Shown piece after piece: positions 34,008-42,563 of a stretch of 54,494 bases of DNA. A model generated the notes under the pieces. It made no database searches, had not been told where the DNA came from, and saw only the letters and a list, made by a program, of their open reading frames with translations. The number at the start of each line of letters is the position of its first letter. The first letter of the stretch is position 1. A program made the translations under genes and the position numbers. Origin of the DNA: Microvirga massiliensis (GTDB lineage Bacteria; Pseudomonadota; Alphaproteobacteria; Rhizobiales; Beijerinckiaceae); the NCBI RefSeq assembly GCF_001006805.1, contig NZ_LN811350.1, positions 464,239-518,732 of the forward strand, given 5' to 3'.

Positions 34008-35546
34008 TCAGGCCGATGCTCCGATGGCTGGAGCCGCGGCATTCGAGGGGGTACCTGCACGATGACCGGATGCCAGGGACAGCAGCCTGTCCTGGCTGAG
34101 ATCCTCGCGCGCAACCTCCCCGGCGATGCCGTTGCGGTAGAGGACGATGCAGCGGTCACACAGATGGACGAGCTCGTCGAGCTCGGTCGAGTAGAACAGG
34201 ATCGCGCCCCCTTTCGCAACGAATGAACGCATCATCGCATAGATGTTCTGCTTGGCTCCTACGTCGACGCCACGCGTCGGATCGAACAGCAACAGGCGTT
34301 CCGCTCCGCCAATCAGGGCGCGGGCCAGAACGGCCTTCTGCTGATTGCCCCCGGACAAGGCGCTGATGCTGAGGGGCAGGTAGCGCTCGGGAAGGTTCAC
34401 CGAAGGCGTGACGGCTTCGACCAGGCGGCGCTCGGCTTCCGCATCGATCAGCGTGAAGCGAGTCGCCCGGTCGACGACCGGCAACGAAATGTTGGCCATG
34501 GTCGAGAGGTCGTTGAAGATGCCTTCCGTCTTGCGTTCTTCCGGCACGAGCACCACGCCGAGCTTGCGCGCCGCCTGGGGCGACCGGATAGTCCTTTCGA
34601 TGCCGTCGATGGCGATCGTTCCCGACTGGAGAGGCGACAGCCCGACCAGAGCCTGGAACAATCTCGATTGGCCATGTCCTTCAAGACCCGCGACACCGAG
34701 AATTTCGCCCGGCGCCAACGCGAAGCTGACATCGGCAATACCGGGACCGACGAGATGCCTGGCCTCCAGGACCGGAGGCGCCCCGGCCCGGATTGCTGAC
34801 GGAGATCGTGTGAAAGTCTCGACGACCGAGCGCCCTGCCATGCTGCTGAAGATGGCATCGTCGCTCATCTCGGAGACATGGCTGTCGAGCACCTTCCGGC
34901 CATTGCGCAGGATCACGCAACGGCGGCACAGGCGGCGTATCTCGTCCAGTTTATGACTGATGTAGAGGACCGATGACCCGCTCTGGAGGACGCGTTCGAC
35001 CAGGCCGAACAGCCATTCCCGGTCTGAAAGAGCCGCGGTCGGCTCGTCGAGGAGGAGCACGGATGGCCGGCGGTGAAGAGCCCGGACGATTTCGATTCGT
35101 TGCCGCATTCCGAGCGGCAGGTCGCCGATCAGAGCTGATGGCGCAATATCCGAAACCCCGTGCGCCTCGAGGATCTCGGCTGCTCGTCTCTCGAGCGTGC
35201 GGGTCGAAACCATGCCCAACCGGTTTCGCTCCGGCCGGGGCAGGAACATGTTGATCGCCACCGAAAGCGTCGGGACGAGGCTGAGTTCCTGAAAGGCCGT
35301 CGAAACGCCGCGCTCATTGGCTTCGACTGCCGTCAGCGGCCGAAACGGTGCTCCATTGACGTGGATCTCGCCCGCGTCCGGCGTAACGACGCCACTCAGG
35401 CATTTGACGAGCGTCGATTTGCCGGCGCCGTTCTCACCGAGCAATCCGCAAACCTCGCCCGGCTGCAGCGTGAACGAAACGTCTTCCAGGGCGACGGTCG
35501 CCCCGTACCTCTTGCTGATGCCGCTGACATCCAGGAGTGGATGCAC
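34008..35546 (-). CDS. Sugar-type ABC ATPase with two ATP-binding domains (RbsA-like)
   Basis: The 512-residue protein has two ABC domains. The first carries Walker A GENGAGKST (near residue 38), signature LPLGMRQRIEI in place of the usual LSVGQQQ, and Walker B VLLLDEPTAAL. The second has a degenerate Walker A (GLEGHGQSR), signature LSGGNQQK and Walker B LLLFDPTRGVD, as is normal for this group. GTG 35546 is preferred because GAGG lies six bases upstream; a GTG at 35588 would add 14 residues without a ribosome binding site. It is the first gene of a five-gene leftward operon ending with allA. Two palindromes lie upstream. Confidence 0.9.
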   Translation of the reverse strand: MHPLLDVSGISKRYGATVALEDVSFTLQPGEVCGLLGENGAGKSTLVKCLSGVVTPDAGEIHVNGAPFRPLTAVEANERGVSTAFQELSLVPTLSVAINMFLPRPERNRLGMVSTRTLERRAAEILEAHGVSDIAPSALIGDLPLGMRQRIEIVRALHRRPSVLLLDEPTAALSDREWLFGLVERVLQSGSSVLYISHKLDEIRRLCRRCVILRNGRKVLDSHVSEMSDDAIFSSMAGRSVVETFTRSPSAIRAGAPPVLEARHLVGPGIADVSFALAPGEILGVAGLEGHGQSRLFQALVGLSPLQSGTIAIDGIERTIRSPQAARKLGVVLVPEERKTEGIFNDLSTMANISLPVVDRATRFTLIDAEAERRLVEAVTPSVNLPERYLPLSISALSGGNQQKAVLARALIGGAERLLLFDPTRGVDVGAKQNIYAMMRSFVAKGGAILFYSTELDELVHLCDRCIVLYRNGIAGEVAREDLSQDRLLSLASGHRAGTPSNAAAPAIGASA

Positions 35547-35611
35547 ATCAGACCTCGTTCTGGGTGCGTACCGTGATGGTTGATCCACTTCGGTGCTGTT
35601 CCGGTTGCACG

Positions 35612-35675
35612 GTCGTGCACCACGACAGAGAAATGATGGACGTGGATCCGACGGGGGTCAATCGAATTTTTGACC
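35612..35675. promoter_or_regulatory. Two palindromes upstream of the sugar-type ABC operon
   Basis: GTCGTG-CAC-CACGAC at 35612-35626 and GGTCAA-TCGAATTT-TTGACC at 35656-35675 are perfect inverted repeats within 130 bases of the operon start. Either could bind a regulator. No regulator gene is adjacent on this side, so the binding protein is unknown. Confidence 0.4.
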
Positions 35676-35841
35676 ATCAGGCTTGCCGATTTCCCGCCGG
35701 CCTGATTGTCGACAGCAGAAAGTCAAGCATCTTCGTAAATGCACAGCGCAACGAGAGATTCCCTCCGTGCGACGCATCGGAGAAGGAAACCTTTCGAAGA
35801 GATCGCTATACCTTTGCAAATTGAAAGGCTTGCAAACTCAG

Positions 35842-36588
35842 TCAGATCATTACGTCGCCGCCATTTGGGTTGAGTGATGCGCCGATATAATAGGAGCCCT
35901 CATCGGACGCCAGCATCACAGCCGTCGGTGCAATCTCGTCTACGGTTCCAGCTCGCCCGATCGGGAGCTCCGCGAGTTTCCTTTTCCGCCAAGCCTCTGG
36001 GATATTGCGGAAAAGTTCAGTGTCGATCGGCCCAGGGCAGATTGCGTTGACGGTAATCCCCTCGCGAGCAACCTCATAAGCAAGTGACCGCGTAAAGCCG
36101 AGCACACCCGCTTTCGCAGCGGCATAATGCGCCATGTCGGCCGCGCCTTTATGGGCCAGCTGTGAACTCATGTTGATGATGCGGCCCCATTTGCGCTGTA
36201 ACATCCCCGGGAGCACCGCACGTGTGCAAAGAAAGATGCTACGAAGGTTCACGCGGATCATCTCATCCCACATCTCGGTCGACATCTCGACCACTTGAGA
36301 GGTGGTATCAATGCCCGCGTTGTTGACGAGAATGTCGACTCGGCCGAATGCTTCTCCAACTTTGTCAACAGCAGATCTCACCTGCGCCTCGTCTCCGACA
36401 TCGGCGGCAACCGCGATGGTGTTCACATTAAGCCCCGAGATCTCTCGAGCAGCCGCCTCGGCATCATCCTTTCGCATGTCGAGCACCGCCACGGCGGCCC
36501 CTTCATGAGCGAAGGCGAAAGCAATCGCGCGGCCAATGCCACGGGCTCCTCCGGTTACGAGTGCCATTTTCCCATCAAGCTTACCCAT
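35842..36588 (-). CDS. Short-chain dehydrogenase/reductase
   Basis: The 248-residue enzyme is a classical SDR. The NAD(P)-binding motif is TGGARGIG (residues 13-20), followed by NNAG near residue 89, catalytic Ser in INMSSQ, and YAAAK (Tyr and Lys) near residue 154. A PGPIDTEL segment follows. Acidic Asp in AVLDMRK after strand 2 suggests NAD(H) preference. It is the last gene of the leftward Dpp-type operon, 16 bases after the ATPase. It has more A/T at third positions than most of the window. The substrate is unknown. Confidence 0.88.
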   Translation of the reverse strand: MGKLDGKMALVTGGARGIGRAIAFAFAHEGAAVAVLDMRKDDAEAAAREISGLNVNTIAVAADVGDEAQVRSAVDKVGEAFGRVDILVNNAGIDTTSQVVEMSTEMWDEMIRVNLRSIFLCTRAVLPGMLQRKWGRIINMSSQLAHKGAADMAHYAAAKAGVLGFTRSLAYEVAREGITVNAICPGPIDTELFRNIPEAWRKRKLAELPIGRAGTVDEIAPTAVMLASDEGSYYIGASLNPNGGDVMI

Positions 36589-36604
36589 GATCCCTCCCTA
36601 GGTC

Positions 36605-37651
36605 TCAAGCAGTCGAAGTCCGATCGTAATTTCCCAAGATGCGTTCGGCCTCGTGCTGGAACTCCTCGAAGGTGTCGGACGCACGATGAACGCGAGCAAC
36701 ATCGCGATGGTTGAAACAATGTACGATGTGCCCCCCTCCGAGATCTTCGGCAGGGGGCATTTCCGCGCGAGAGCGATCCGTCGCGAATGGACAGCGCGAT
36801 GCGAGGAAGCAACCCTTCGGCAGGTTGATCGGACTCGGAATCTCGCCCTTAAGGCCCACACCTGATTCGAGTGTCAGGCGGGGGTGTGGCAGCAACACCG
36901 CAGAGAGAAGGGCGATGCTATACGGATGGCGCGGCTCGGCAAAGACGTCGGCAGTATTTCCCTGCTCGACGATCATCCCGAGATACATCACGGCCACACG
37001 GTGGCTGATAAACCTGACCGTGCTGAGATCGTGCGAGATAAAGAGGTAGGAGGTGCCAAGGTCCGCCTGAATCTTCATCAGGAGCTCAATGATCTCGGCT
37101 CGAGCAGTAGGGTCAAGAGCCGAGGTTGGCTCATCAAGGACGACGAGTTCGGGCCGGGTAATCATCGCTCGCGCGATTCCAACCCGCTGCTGCTGGCCTG
37201 CGCTCAGTTCCGCAGGGTAGAGATCGAGCATACTCCGGCGCAGGCCAACGCGTTCCATTGCTTCCAGAACACGTTCGCGTCGCTCCGCGGCCGGCACCTT
37301 CAGTGCCAAGAGTGGTTCCTCAATGGAGCGCCTGATCCGCATGCGTGGGTCAAGCGACTCGGCCGGCTCCTGGAAGACGAGCTGGATCCTGCCGAGAAGG
37401 CTGGGTGGGCGCCGTGCGCGAGGAACGGAGATATCCTCTCCCTTGAAGTGTATTTTCCCTTTAGACACTTCAGTCAGGCCAACGATGCACCGCCCGACCG
37501 TTGTCTTGCCTGAGCCGCTCTCGCCTACCAAGCCAAGAGTCTCGCCTGGCCCGATCGAAAGGGATACTCCATTGATCGCTTGCACGACATTGCGGGATCC
37601 GGCGATCGGAAACTGTTTGTAGAGAGCATCAACCTGCAACATCGAACTCAT
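36605..37651 (-). CDS. Dpp/Opp-type ABC ATPase, catalytically complete (DppF-like)
   Basis: The 348-residue ATPase has Walker A GESGSGKTT, an intact Q-loop (LVFQEPAESLDPRM), signature LSAGQQQRVGIARA, Walker B LVVLDEPTSALD and switch His in FISHDLST. The oligopeptide-ATPase C-terminal domain has Cys residues (GCFLASRCPFA and HIVHCF) of the kind that bind an iron-sulfur cluster in this family. ATG 37651 overlaps the previous stop as TGATG; a frame starting at 37768 would overlap that gene. With its degenerate partner it powers import of a peptide-like solute. Confidence 0.9.
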   Translation of the reverse strand: MSSMLQVDALYKQFPIAGSRNVVQAINGVSLSIGPGETLGLVGESGSGKTTVGRCIVGLTEVSKGKIHFKGEDISVPRARRPPSLLGRIQLVFQEPAESLDPRMRIRRSIEEPLLALKVPAAERRERVLEAMERVGLRRSMLDLYPAELSAGQQQRVGIARAMITRPELVVLDEPTSALDPTARAEIIELLMKIQADLGTSYLFISHDLSTVRFISHRVAVMYLGMIVEQGNTADVFAEPRHPYSIALLSAVLLPHPRLTLESGVGLKGEIPSPINLPKGCFLASRCPFATDRSRAEMPPAEDLGGGHIVHCFNHRDVARVHRASDTFEEFQHEAERILGNYDRTSTA

Positions 37652-38664
37652 CACCGCTCCACAGGGAAATGGCAGCGAGCGAAATGGCTCGGCGCAAGTT
37701 CGATGAGCTGAGGCTTCGTGCGGCGGCACACGGACTGAGCACGAGGGCAGCGATCCACGTAGACGCAATTCTGAGCAGGATCGACTCTAGCCTGCTGCAT
37801 CCGCGGCATCGTCCAACCACGGCGCAAGCGCGGGTTGTGGGAGAAGGCCGCCAACAACATGACCGTATAGGGGTGCCGAGGGGCTAGGAAGAATCCCTCG
37901 CGTGGTGCGATCTCCATAATTTCTCCGTCATAGATCACCGCAACACGGTCACAGAAATGTGCCGTAATCCCGACGTCACGGGTTATGAACAGCATGGCGC
38001 TATGCCGCTCTCGAGCTAGCGTCTTGAGGAGTTCCAAAATTTGCGCCTGGACGGTCACATCAAGACCGCTGGTTGCATCATCGGAGATAATGAATTTGGG
38101 CGAACAGATGAGCGCAGCAGCAATGACGACACGCTGAGCCATACCGCCCGATAGCTCATGCGGGTAAGCTCTCATACGCCGTGCAGGGTCCGGAATCTGC
38201 ACGGCATTTAGCATATCGAGCGCCATCTTCCGTGCCGAAGCTCGATCCTTGCCCAAGTGCACGCGAGCCATATTGGCGATCTGCTCTCCGATCGAGAGAA
38301 GTGGATTAAGCTCGCCGCGCGGATTGGGGACTATCATCGAGATGTCGCGGCCACGCATCTGTTGAAGCCTACGCTCAGGCAGGTCCAGGAGATTGATGCC
38401 GCTGAAGCGAACAAACCCTGCAGCCACACGGCCCGGTGGCGGCGGTAGGTTCATGATTGAACGAGCAAGCGTAGTCTTGCCAGCGCCAGACTCGCCTACA
38501 AGACCGAGGATCTCGCCCGTGTAAACCGACAGATCGAGGTCGCGAATCGCAACTTTCGGAGCGCCATCCACGGTCGGAAACTCAACGCGGAGTTTCTCGA
38601 TTTCAAGCGGGACTGCGGCGGGGCGTAGCAATGTAGAGGGGAATGTCCGCGTCAGGCCCAACAT
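37651..38664 (-). CDS. Dpp/Opp-type ABC ATPase with degenerate catalytic residues (DppD-like)
   Basis: The 337-residue subunit has an intact Walker A (GESGAGKTT, 57-65) and signature (LSGGMAQRV, 171-179), but three catalytic elements are altered. The Q-loop Gln is Pro113 (MIVPNPRGELNP), the Walker B Glu is Asp196 (FIISDDATSGLD) and the switch His is Arg229 (FITRDVG). It should still bind ATP but hydrolyse it poorly. The C-terminal domain retains Cys residues (CVYVDRCPRAQSVC). Its partner at 36605 is complete. The pair would form a heterodimer with one working site. The gene is eight bases after the permease. Confidence 0.9.
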   Translation of the reverse strand: MLGLTRTFPSTLLRPAAVPLEIEKLRVEFPTVDGAPKVAIRDLDLSVYTGEILGLVGESGAGKTTLARSIMNLPPPPGRVAAGFVRFSGINLLDLPERRLQQMRGRDISMIVPNPRGELNPLLSIGEQIANMARVHLGKDRASARKMALDMLNAVQIPDPARRMRAYPHELSGGMAQRVVIAAALICSPKFIISDDATSGLDVTVQAQILELLKTLARERHSAMLFITRDVGITAHFCDRVAVIYDGEIMEIAPREGFFLAPRHPYTVMLLAAFSHNPRLRRGWTMPRMQQARVDPAQNCVYVDRCPRAQSVCRRTKPQLIELAPSHFARCHFPVER

Positions 38665-38672
38665 GATGCGCC

Positions 38673-39683
38673 TTAATGCCCAATCCTCGGGTCGATCATG
38701 AAATAGATCAGATCAACGATGAGATAGACGAACAACGAAAAAATCGCGGAAAACAGGACAAAGCCGAGAACGGGGTAGAGATCGGAGTTGAGCACCCCCT
38801 GAACCGCGTATTGGCCCGCACCTCCCCAACTGAAGACGATCTCAACGAGAACTGCTCCACCGATGAGGTAGCCATAGAGCACGCTTATGATCGTGACGAT
38901 GGATGGCAGAGCGTTACGAAGGGCGTGGCGCATCACGAGATGATGCGGGATCCCGCAAAGAACCTCATAACGGCTGAAATCCGACTGAATCATCTTCTCC
39001 ATTGATGACTGGGTCATTTTCAAAATTGGTCCGGCATTGACTAGGCCGAGTGTCAGAACCGGAAGCACAAGGTGGGCCACCGATGACCGAAAGGCGCTCC
39101 AATCGCCGGCAAGGAGAGAGTCTATGGTCAGCATGCCGGTCACGGTCGGCGGCGGTATCACAGCAAAGTCGATCCGGCCCAGAGGTGCCGGCACCCATTG
39201 GAGAAGAGTGTAGAATATGAAAATGAGTACCAGGGCGAGCCAAAAGTCGGGCACGGCTCCTGCGCCAAGACCGTAGAAATCAGCTATACGAGCAACGACG
39301 CCTTTCTCCTTGAAAGTCGAGGCGAGGCCGAGGGGAACGCCGATCAGCACGGCGACCAGGAGTCCGAATGTCACGAGCTCGAGCGTAGCCGGAAAACGTT
39401 GGATCAGATCCTCGAGCACCGGACGAGTTGTCTGCCACGATGTACCAAGATCACCTTGTGCAAGATCCTTCAGGTAAATCCAGAACTGTACAGGGAGCGA
39501 ATGATCGAGCCCGAGCTTTGAACGAAGCGACGCAATCGCTTCGGGAGTAGCTGTGGGTCCCAGCATGAGGACGGCAGGGTCGCCAGGAATTGACTTGACC
39601 AACAGAAAGCTGACGAGGACGATTCCCAGGAGCTGTGGCGCTATGAAGAGCAAGCGCCGTCCAATGTAGGCTACGAGCATCAT
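38673..39683 (-). CDS. Dpp/Opp-type ABC permease (DppB-like)
   Basis: The 336-residue membrane protein starts with the typical IGRRLLFIAPQLLGIVLVSF segment and PGDPAVLMLGPTATPEAI, and has the coupling region YEVLCGIPHHLVMRHALRNALPSIVT near residue 245. Six hydrophobic segments are visible. Its start overlaps the upstream permease stop by four bases (ATGA). In most DppB proteins the coupling region is more Arg-Ala rich (RTARAKG); here it reads SRYEVLCGIP, which may fit the atypical ATPase. Confidence 0.9.
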   Translation of the reverse strand: MMLVAYIGRRLLFIAPQLLGIVLVSFLLVKSIPGDPAVLMLGPTATPEAIASLRSKLGLDHSLPVQFWIYLKDLAQGDLGTSWQTTRPVLEDLIQRFPATLELVTFGLLVAVLIGVPLGLASTFKEKGVVARIADFYGLGAGAVPDFWLALVLIFIFYTLLQWVPAPLGRIDFAVIPPPTVTGMLTIDSLLAGDWSAFRSSVAHLVLPVLTLGLVNAGPILKMTQSSMEKMIQSDFSRYEVLCGIPHHLVMRHALRNALPSIVTIISVLYGYLIGGAVLVEIVFSWGGAGQYAVQGVLNSDLYPVLGFVLFSAIFSLFVYLIVDLIYFMIDPRIGH

Positions 39684-40624
39684 GATGCAGCTTCCCGGGC
39701 AGCTTTGACATCACTGCGTCGTATCCGAATAGTTTCGAGGTCGCGTACGAGTGCACGCCGTTTAACTGGATCGGCGAACACTTCAATGCTGAGCCCAACG
39801 AGCGAAAATCCGAAAACTGTAATTGCGAGCGCCAAGCCGGGAAAGACAGAAGGCCACCATTGCCCGGTCACGACGTTTTGGAAGCCCATTGCTATCATGC
39901 TCCCCCACTCGGGCGTCGGAGCACGGACGCCGGCCCCGATGAAACTGAGACCGGCGGTCAGGAGGATGGCCCAGCCGATATTGATTGAGAGCTGCGCGAG
40001 AATGGGTCCAATCGCGTTCGGTACAATGTGGCGCAGGATGGTTTGCAGGTCGGAAAGTCCGGCGACCAGGGAGGCCTCAACGTACCGCATCTCCCGAATT
40101 GACATAACCTGAGCTCGCATGAGGCGCAGGTATATTGGCGCATTGACAAAAGCGATCGCAAGCACGACCGTCTGGATGCTTTGTCCGAGGCTCGCCACGA
40201 GTGCGATTGCAAACACGAAAACCGGAAACGCCTGGAGGACATCGGCCGCTCGCATGACCGCATAGGCAGCCCAGACGCGTACGCCGCGTCCCGAGCTATA
40301 ATAGCCTACCAGCGCGCCAATGAATGTGCCAACGATAGCAGAGAGCAGCGTCCCGGCGACAGCGATGGTAAGATCGACGCGTGGTGCGTAGATCGTCCGG
40401 CTGAAAATATCCATGCCAACCGCATCCGTGCCGAAGAGGTGATTCCAGCTCGGAGGTTCAAGGAACTGTGATGGGTCGGCTTCGATCGGCGAATATGGCG
40501 CGATCAGCGGGGCCAGAATGGCAGCCAGAACCGCAGTAAGGACGATTACATATCCCAGGACAAAGCTCGGGCGGGCCCATGCTATGATCCCGACCAGCCG
40601 CATCGATGAAAGGTACTTATCCAC
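39680..40624 (-). CDS. Dpp/Opp-type ABC permease (DppC-like)
   Basis: The 314-residue permease has an N-terminal membrane helix, a LAPLIAPYSPIEADPSQFLEPPSWNHLFGTDAVGMDIFSR loop (the GTDxxGxDxFSR pattern is diagnostic) and the coupling region MREMRYVEASLVAGLSD-like segment near residue 180, which reads SIREMRYVEASLVAGL. GAGVRAPTPEWGSMI follows near residue 235. It is the first permease gene after the binding-protein gene and is separated from it by a GC-rich hairpin. Confidence 0.9.
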   Translation of the reverse strand: MDKYLSSMRLVGIIAWARPSFVLGYVIVLTAVLAAILAPLIAPYSPIEADPSQFLEPPSWNHLFGTDAVGMDIFSRTIYAPRVDLTIAVAGTLLSAIVGTFIGALVGYYSSGRGVRVWAAYAVMRAADVLQAFPVFVFAIALVASLGQSIQTVVLAIAFVNAPIYLRLMRAQVMSIREMRYVEASLVAGLSDLQTILRHIVPNAIGPILAQLSINIGWAILLTAGLSFIGAGVRAPTPEWGSMIAMGFQNVVTGQWWPSVFPGLALAITVFGFSLVGLSIEVFADPVKRRALVRDLETIRIRRSDVKAAREAAS

Positions 40625-40654
40625 TTGAGGCGCCTCTATGAACCTAGAGACGTG

Positions 40655-40677
40655 GGGGCCCGCCGAGGGCGGGCCCC
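40655..40677 (-). terminator. Strong intercistronic hairpin after the binding-protein gene
   Basis: A perfect ten-base-pair stem GGGGCCCGCC / GGCGGGCCCC with a three-base loop lies between the binding-protein and permease genes. With no T-run it more likely acts as partial terminator or 3' RNA protector, which would raise binding-protein mRNA over permease mRNA. Confidence 0.6.
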
Positions 40678-40684
40678 TGTCGAA

Positions 40685-42346
40685 TCATCCACGCGTGAAA
40701 TCTTGGAATCGAAGATTGTTAGATGTGTAGTATGTCAAACCTTTCAGATTGGACTTTCGTGCTAATGTGTATTTTGGGTAGGCGATGAAGCCCCAAGGAG
40801 CTTCATCCATTACGATTTTTTGAACTTCGTCGTAGATTCTCTTGCGTTCGTTGTCATCTAGTGTCTCGAGCCCGCTCTCGATCAGCTGGTCGACGTTCGT
40901 ATTGTTGTAGTTGCTATAGTTTACGTAGCTTTTATTATGAAAATACAAGAACATCGAATAGCCGGGATCGGGCGTCCAGGGAGAGTCGAGGTAGAAGATG
41001 ATCGGCTTTTGCCGCTTCGTAACGTTTTCGTAGAAGACGCCTGCCGGTAGCTTATCGAGTTGAATATCGACCCCGATCTGGCGCAATGCGGTCTGATAGA
41101 GAAGCGCGATCGGTTCCTGGGTCGGATCACCGGCATTGTAGCTTAGAGTGGTCTTGAAGCCATCCGAAAAGCCAGCTTCCGCAAGCAGCTTCTTCGCAGC
41201 CTCTATATTGTAGCCATAGCGGTAATACTCGAGATTCGCCATGGGGTAGATGTAAGGCATTGGCGCTTTCTGCGGGTCCGCAAGGCCGTAATAGACGGTT
41301 CGAACAATCTCTTCCTGCGGGAGAGCAAGGTTCATGGCTTGCCGAACCTTGACGTTGTCGAACGGCTTGATCTTTGCATTGAGTTCAAGCCAGATCATGT
41401 AGGAGGCGTTCACGGCATCGAAGGTCGCGGCCGGGTTGCCCTTAAGGCTGTTGTATTCGCGCGGCTGCAGAAATTGCGCGATATCGACGGCGCCGCCCTG
41501 TAACAGTGACAGGCGAGAGGCTGAGGTCGGAACCTCACGCATGACCACTGTCTTCATGAAGGGCTTTTCATCCCAGTAGTCGTCGCGTGCTTCGAATACG
41601 GCTTGCTGGCCACGGGTGAGCTGCCGCAACCTGTAAGGACCAAATCCTGCACTCTCGTTCTGGAGGAACTTGACGCCCCAGGGATCGTCCGATCCGCCGA
41701 CCTCCTTGATCTTCTTGCTGTCGTAGATTGGGTTGGCGAGATTGCATTGCTGTTTCAGGAGTATCGGGCTTGGCTTCTCGAGATTGAAAGAGATTGCCAT
41801 GGGTCCTTCGATCTTGACCTGATCAGGGTGCTTGAGACCGAGAACCGAGGTCTGGAAAATCCCTTGGCCCTTCAGATTAAACTTCCGGTCCCAGGTCCAT
41901 TTCACATCCTCGGCTGAGAATGGGTTGCCCCAATTGCTCTTCACGCCTTCACGCAACTTGAATGTGGCCTTTCGGCCGTCGTCAGAAATTTCCCAGTCGG
42001 TCGCGAGCCGCCCCCGCAGCGCAAGGCCGCTCTTCTTCTCGGAGTGAACGGCAGTATCTTCGCGCAAGACATTCGGGTTCTGCGGATCAGGAATCTTTTC
42101 ATAGGCGAGCATGTACTCGTAGAGAGCGCCAAGCGAGTCGATTGAGCCAAGACTGACGTCAAACTCAATATCGAGGCCCTGTGGTGTCGCCGGAGCTGCG
42201 ATCACCAGTGTATTCGCCTGGCCTTGCGCCTGGGCCTCTTCAGTGAACATCTTTGGTGTAGCTGCCGCGGCGCCGACGGCCGCTGCGGCTCTTATGAACT
42301 GCCGCCGATCAAGGTGGTCGAACACATACTTCATATGATCAGCCAT
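40685..42346 (-). CDS. Tat-exported peptide-type ABC binding protein (DppA-like)
   Basis: The 553-residue protein belongs to the SBP_bac_5 family for peptides, nickel or other amphipathic solutes. The N-terminus carries a twin-arginine signal (DRRQFIRAAAAVGAAAA). Family hallmarks are LATDWEISDDGRKATFKLREGVK near residue 115, FSAEDVKWTWDR, and KVRQAMNLALPQEEIVRTVYYG near residue 330. An AGGAGGA lies nine bases before ATG 42346. It is the first gene of the leftward operon and diverges from a FadR-type regulator. Third-codon positions are visibly more AT-rich than in the flanking genes. The ligand is unknown. Confidence 0.9.
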   Translation of the reverse strand: MADHMKYVFDHLDRRQFIRAAAAVGAAAATPKMFTEEAQAQGQANTLVIAAPATPQGLDIEFDVSLGSIDSLGALYEYMLAYEKIPDPQNPNVLREDTAVHSEKKSGLALRGRLATDWEISDDGRKATFKLREGVKSNWGNPFSAEDVKWTWDRKFNLKGQGIFQTSVLGLKHPDQVKIEGPMAISFNLEKPSPILLKQQCNLANPIYDSKKIKEVGGSDDPWGVKFLQNESAGFGPYRLRQLTRGQQAVFEARDDYWDEKPFMKTVVMREVPTSASRLSLLQGGAVDIAQFLQPREYNSLKGNPAATFDAVNASYMIWLELNAKIKPFDNVKVRQAMNLALPQEEIVRTVYYGLADPQKAPMPYIYPMANLEYYRYGYNIEAAKKLLAEAGFSDGFKTTLSYNAGDPTQEPIALLYQTALRQIGVDIQLDKLPAGVFYENVTKRQKPIIFYLDSPWTPDPGYSMFLYFHNKSYVNYSNYNNTNVDQLIESGLETLDDNERKRIYDEVQKIVMDEAPWGFIAYPKYTLARKSNLKGLTYYTSNNLRFQDFTRG

Positions 42347-42394
42347 AGGACGTTCCTCCTGGGATCCCAGAAATCGTATTCGGGTCCTTAGATT

Positions 42395-42523
42395 GGTCAG
42401 ACCTCTCCTAGTATTCGATCCACAGTGCGCGCTTTATGTCAACGGGAATCTTGACCAAGTTCAAGACCGAGGCATACTCGGCAGGAAAATCCGCCGTAGA
42501 TTCTCGCAGCAAGAGGTCATACC
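42395..42523. promoter_or_regulatory. Two GGT-N3-ACC operators in the divergent promoter region
   Basis: GGTCAGACC (42395-42403) and AGAGGTCATACCTCT (42512-42526, core 42515-42523) fit the GGT-N3-ACC type recognised by many FadR-subfamily regulators. They lie between the binding-protein gene and the regulator gene. A weaker GGTCGGACT occurs at 42533-42541. Binding by the adjacent regulator is inference. Confidence 0.6.
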
Positions 42524-42563
42524 TCTAGGGTAGGTCGGACTAGGATGGTGGAAGAGTCCAAAA

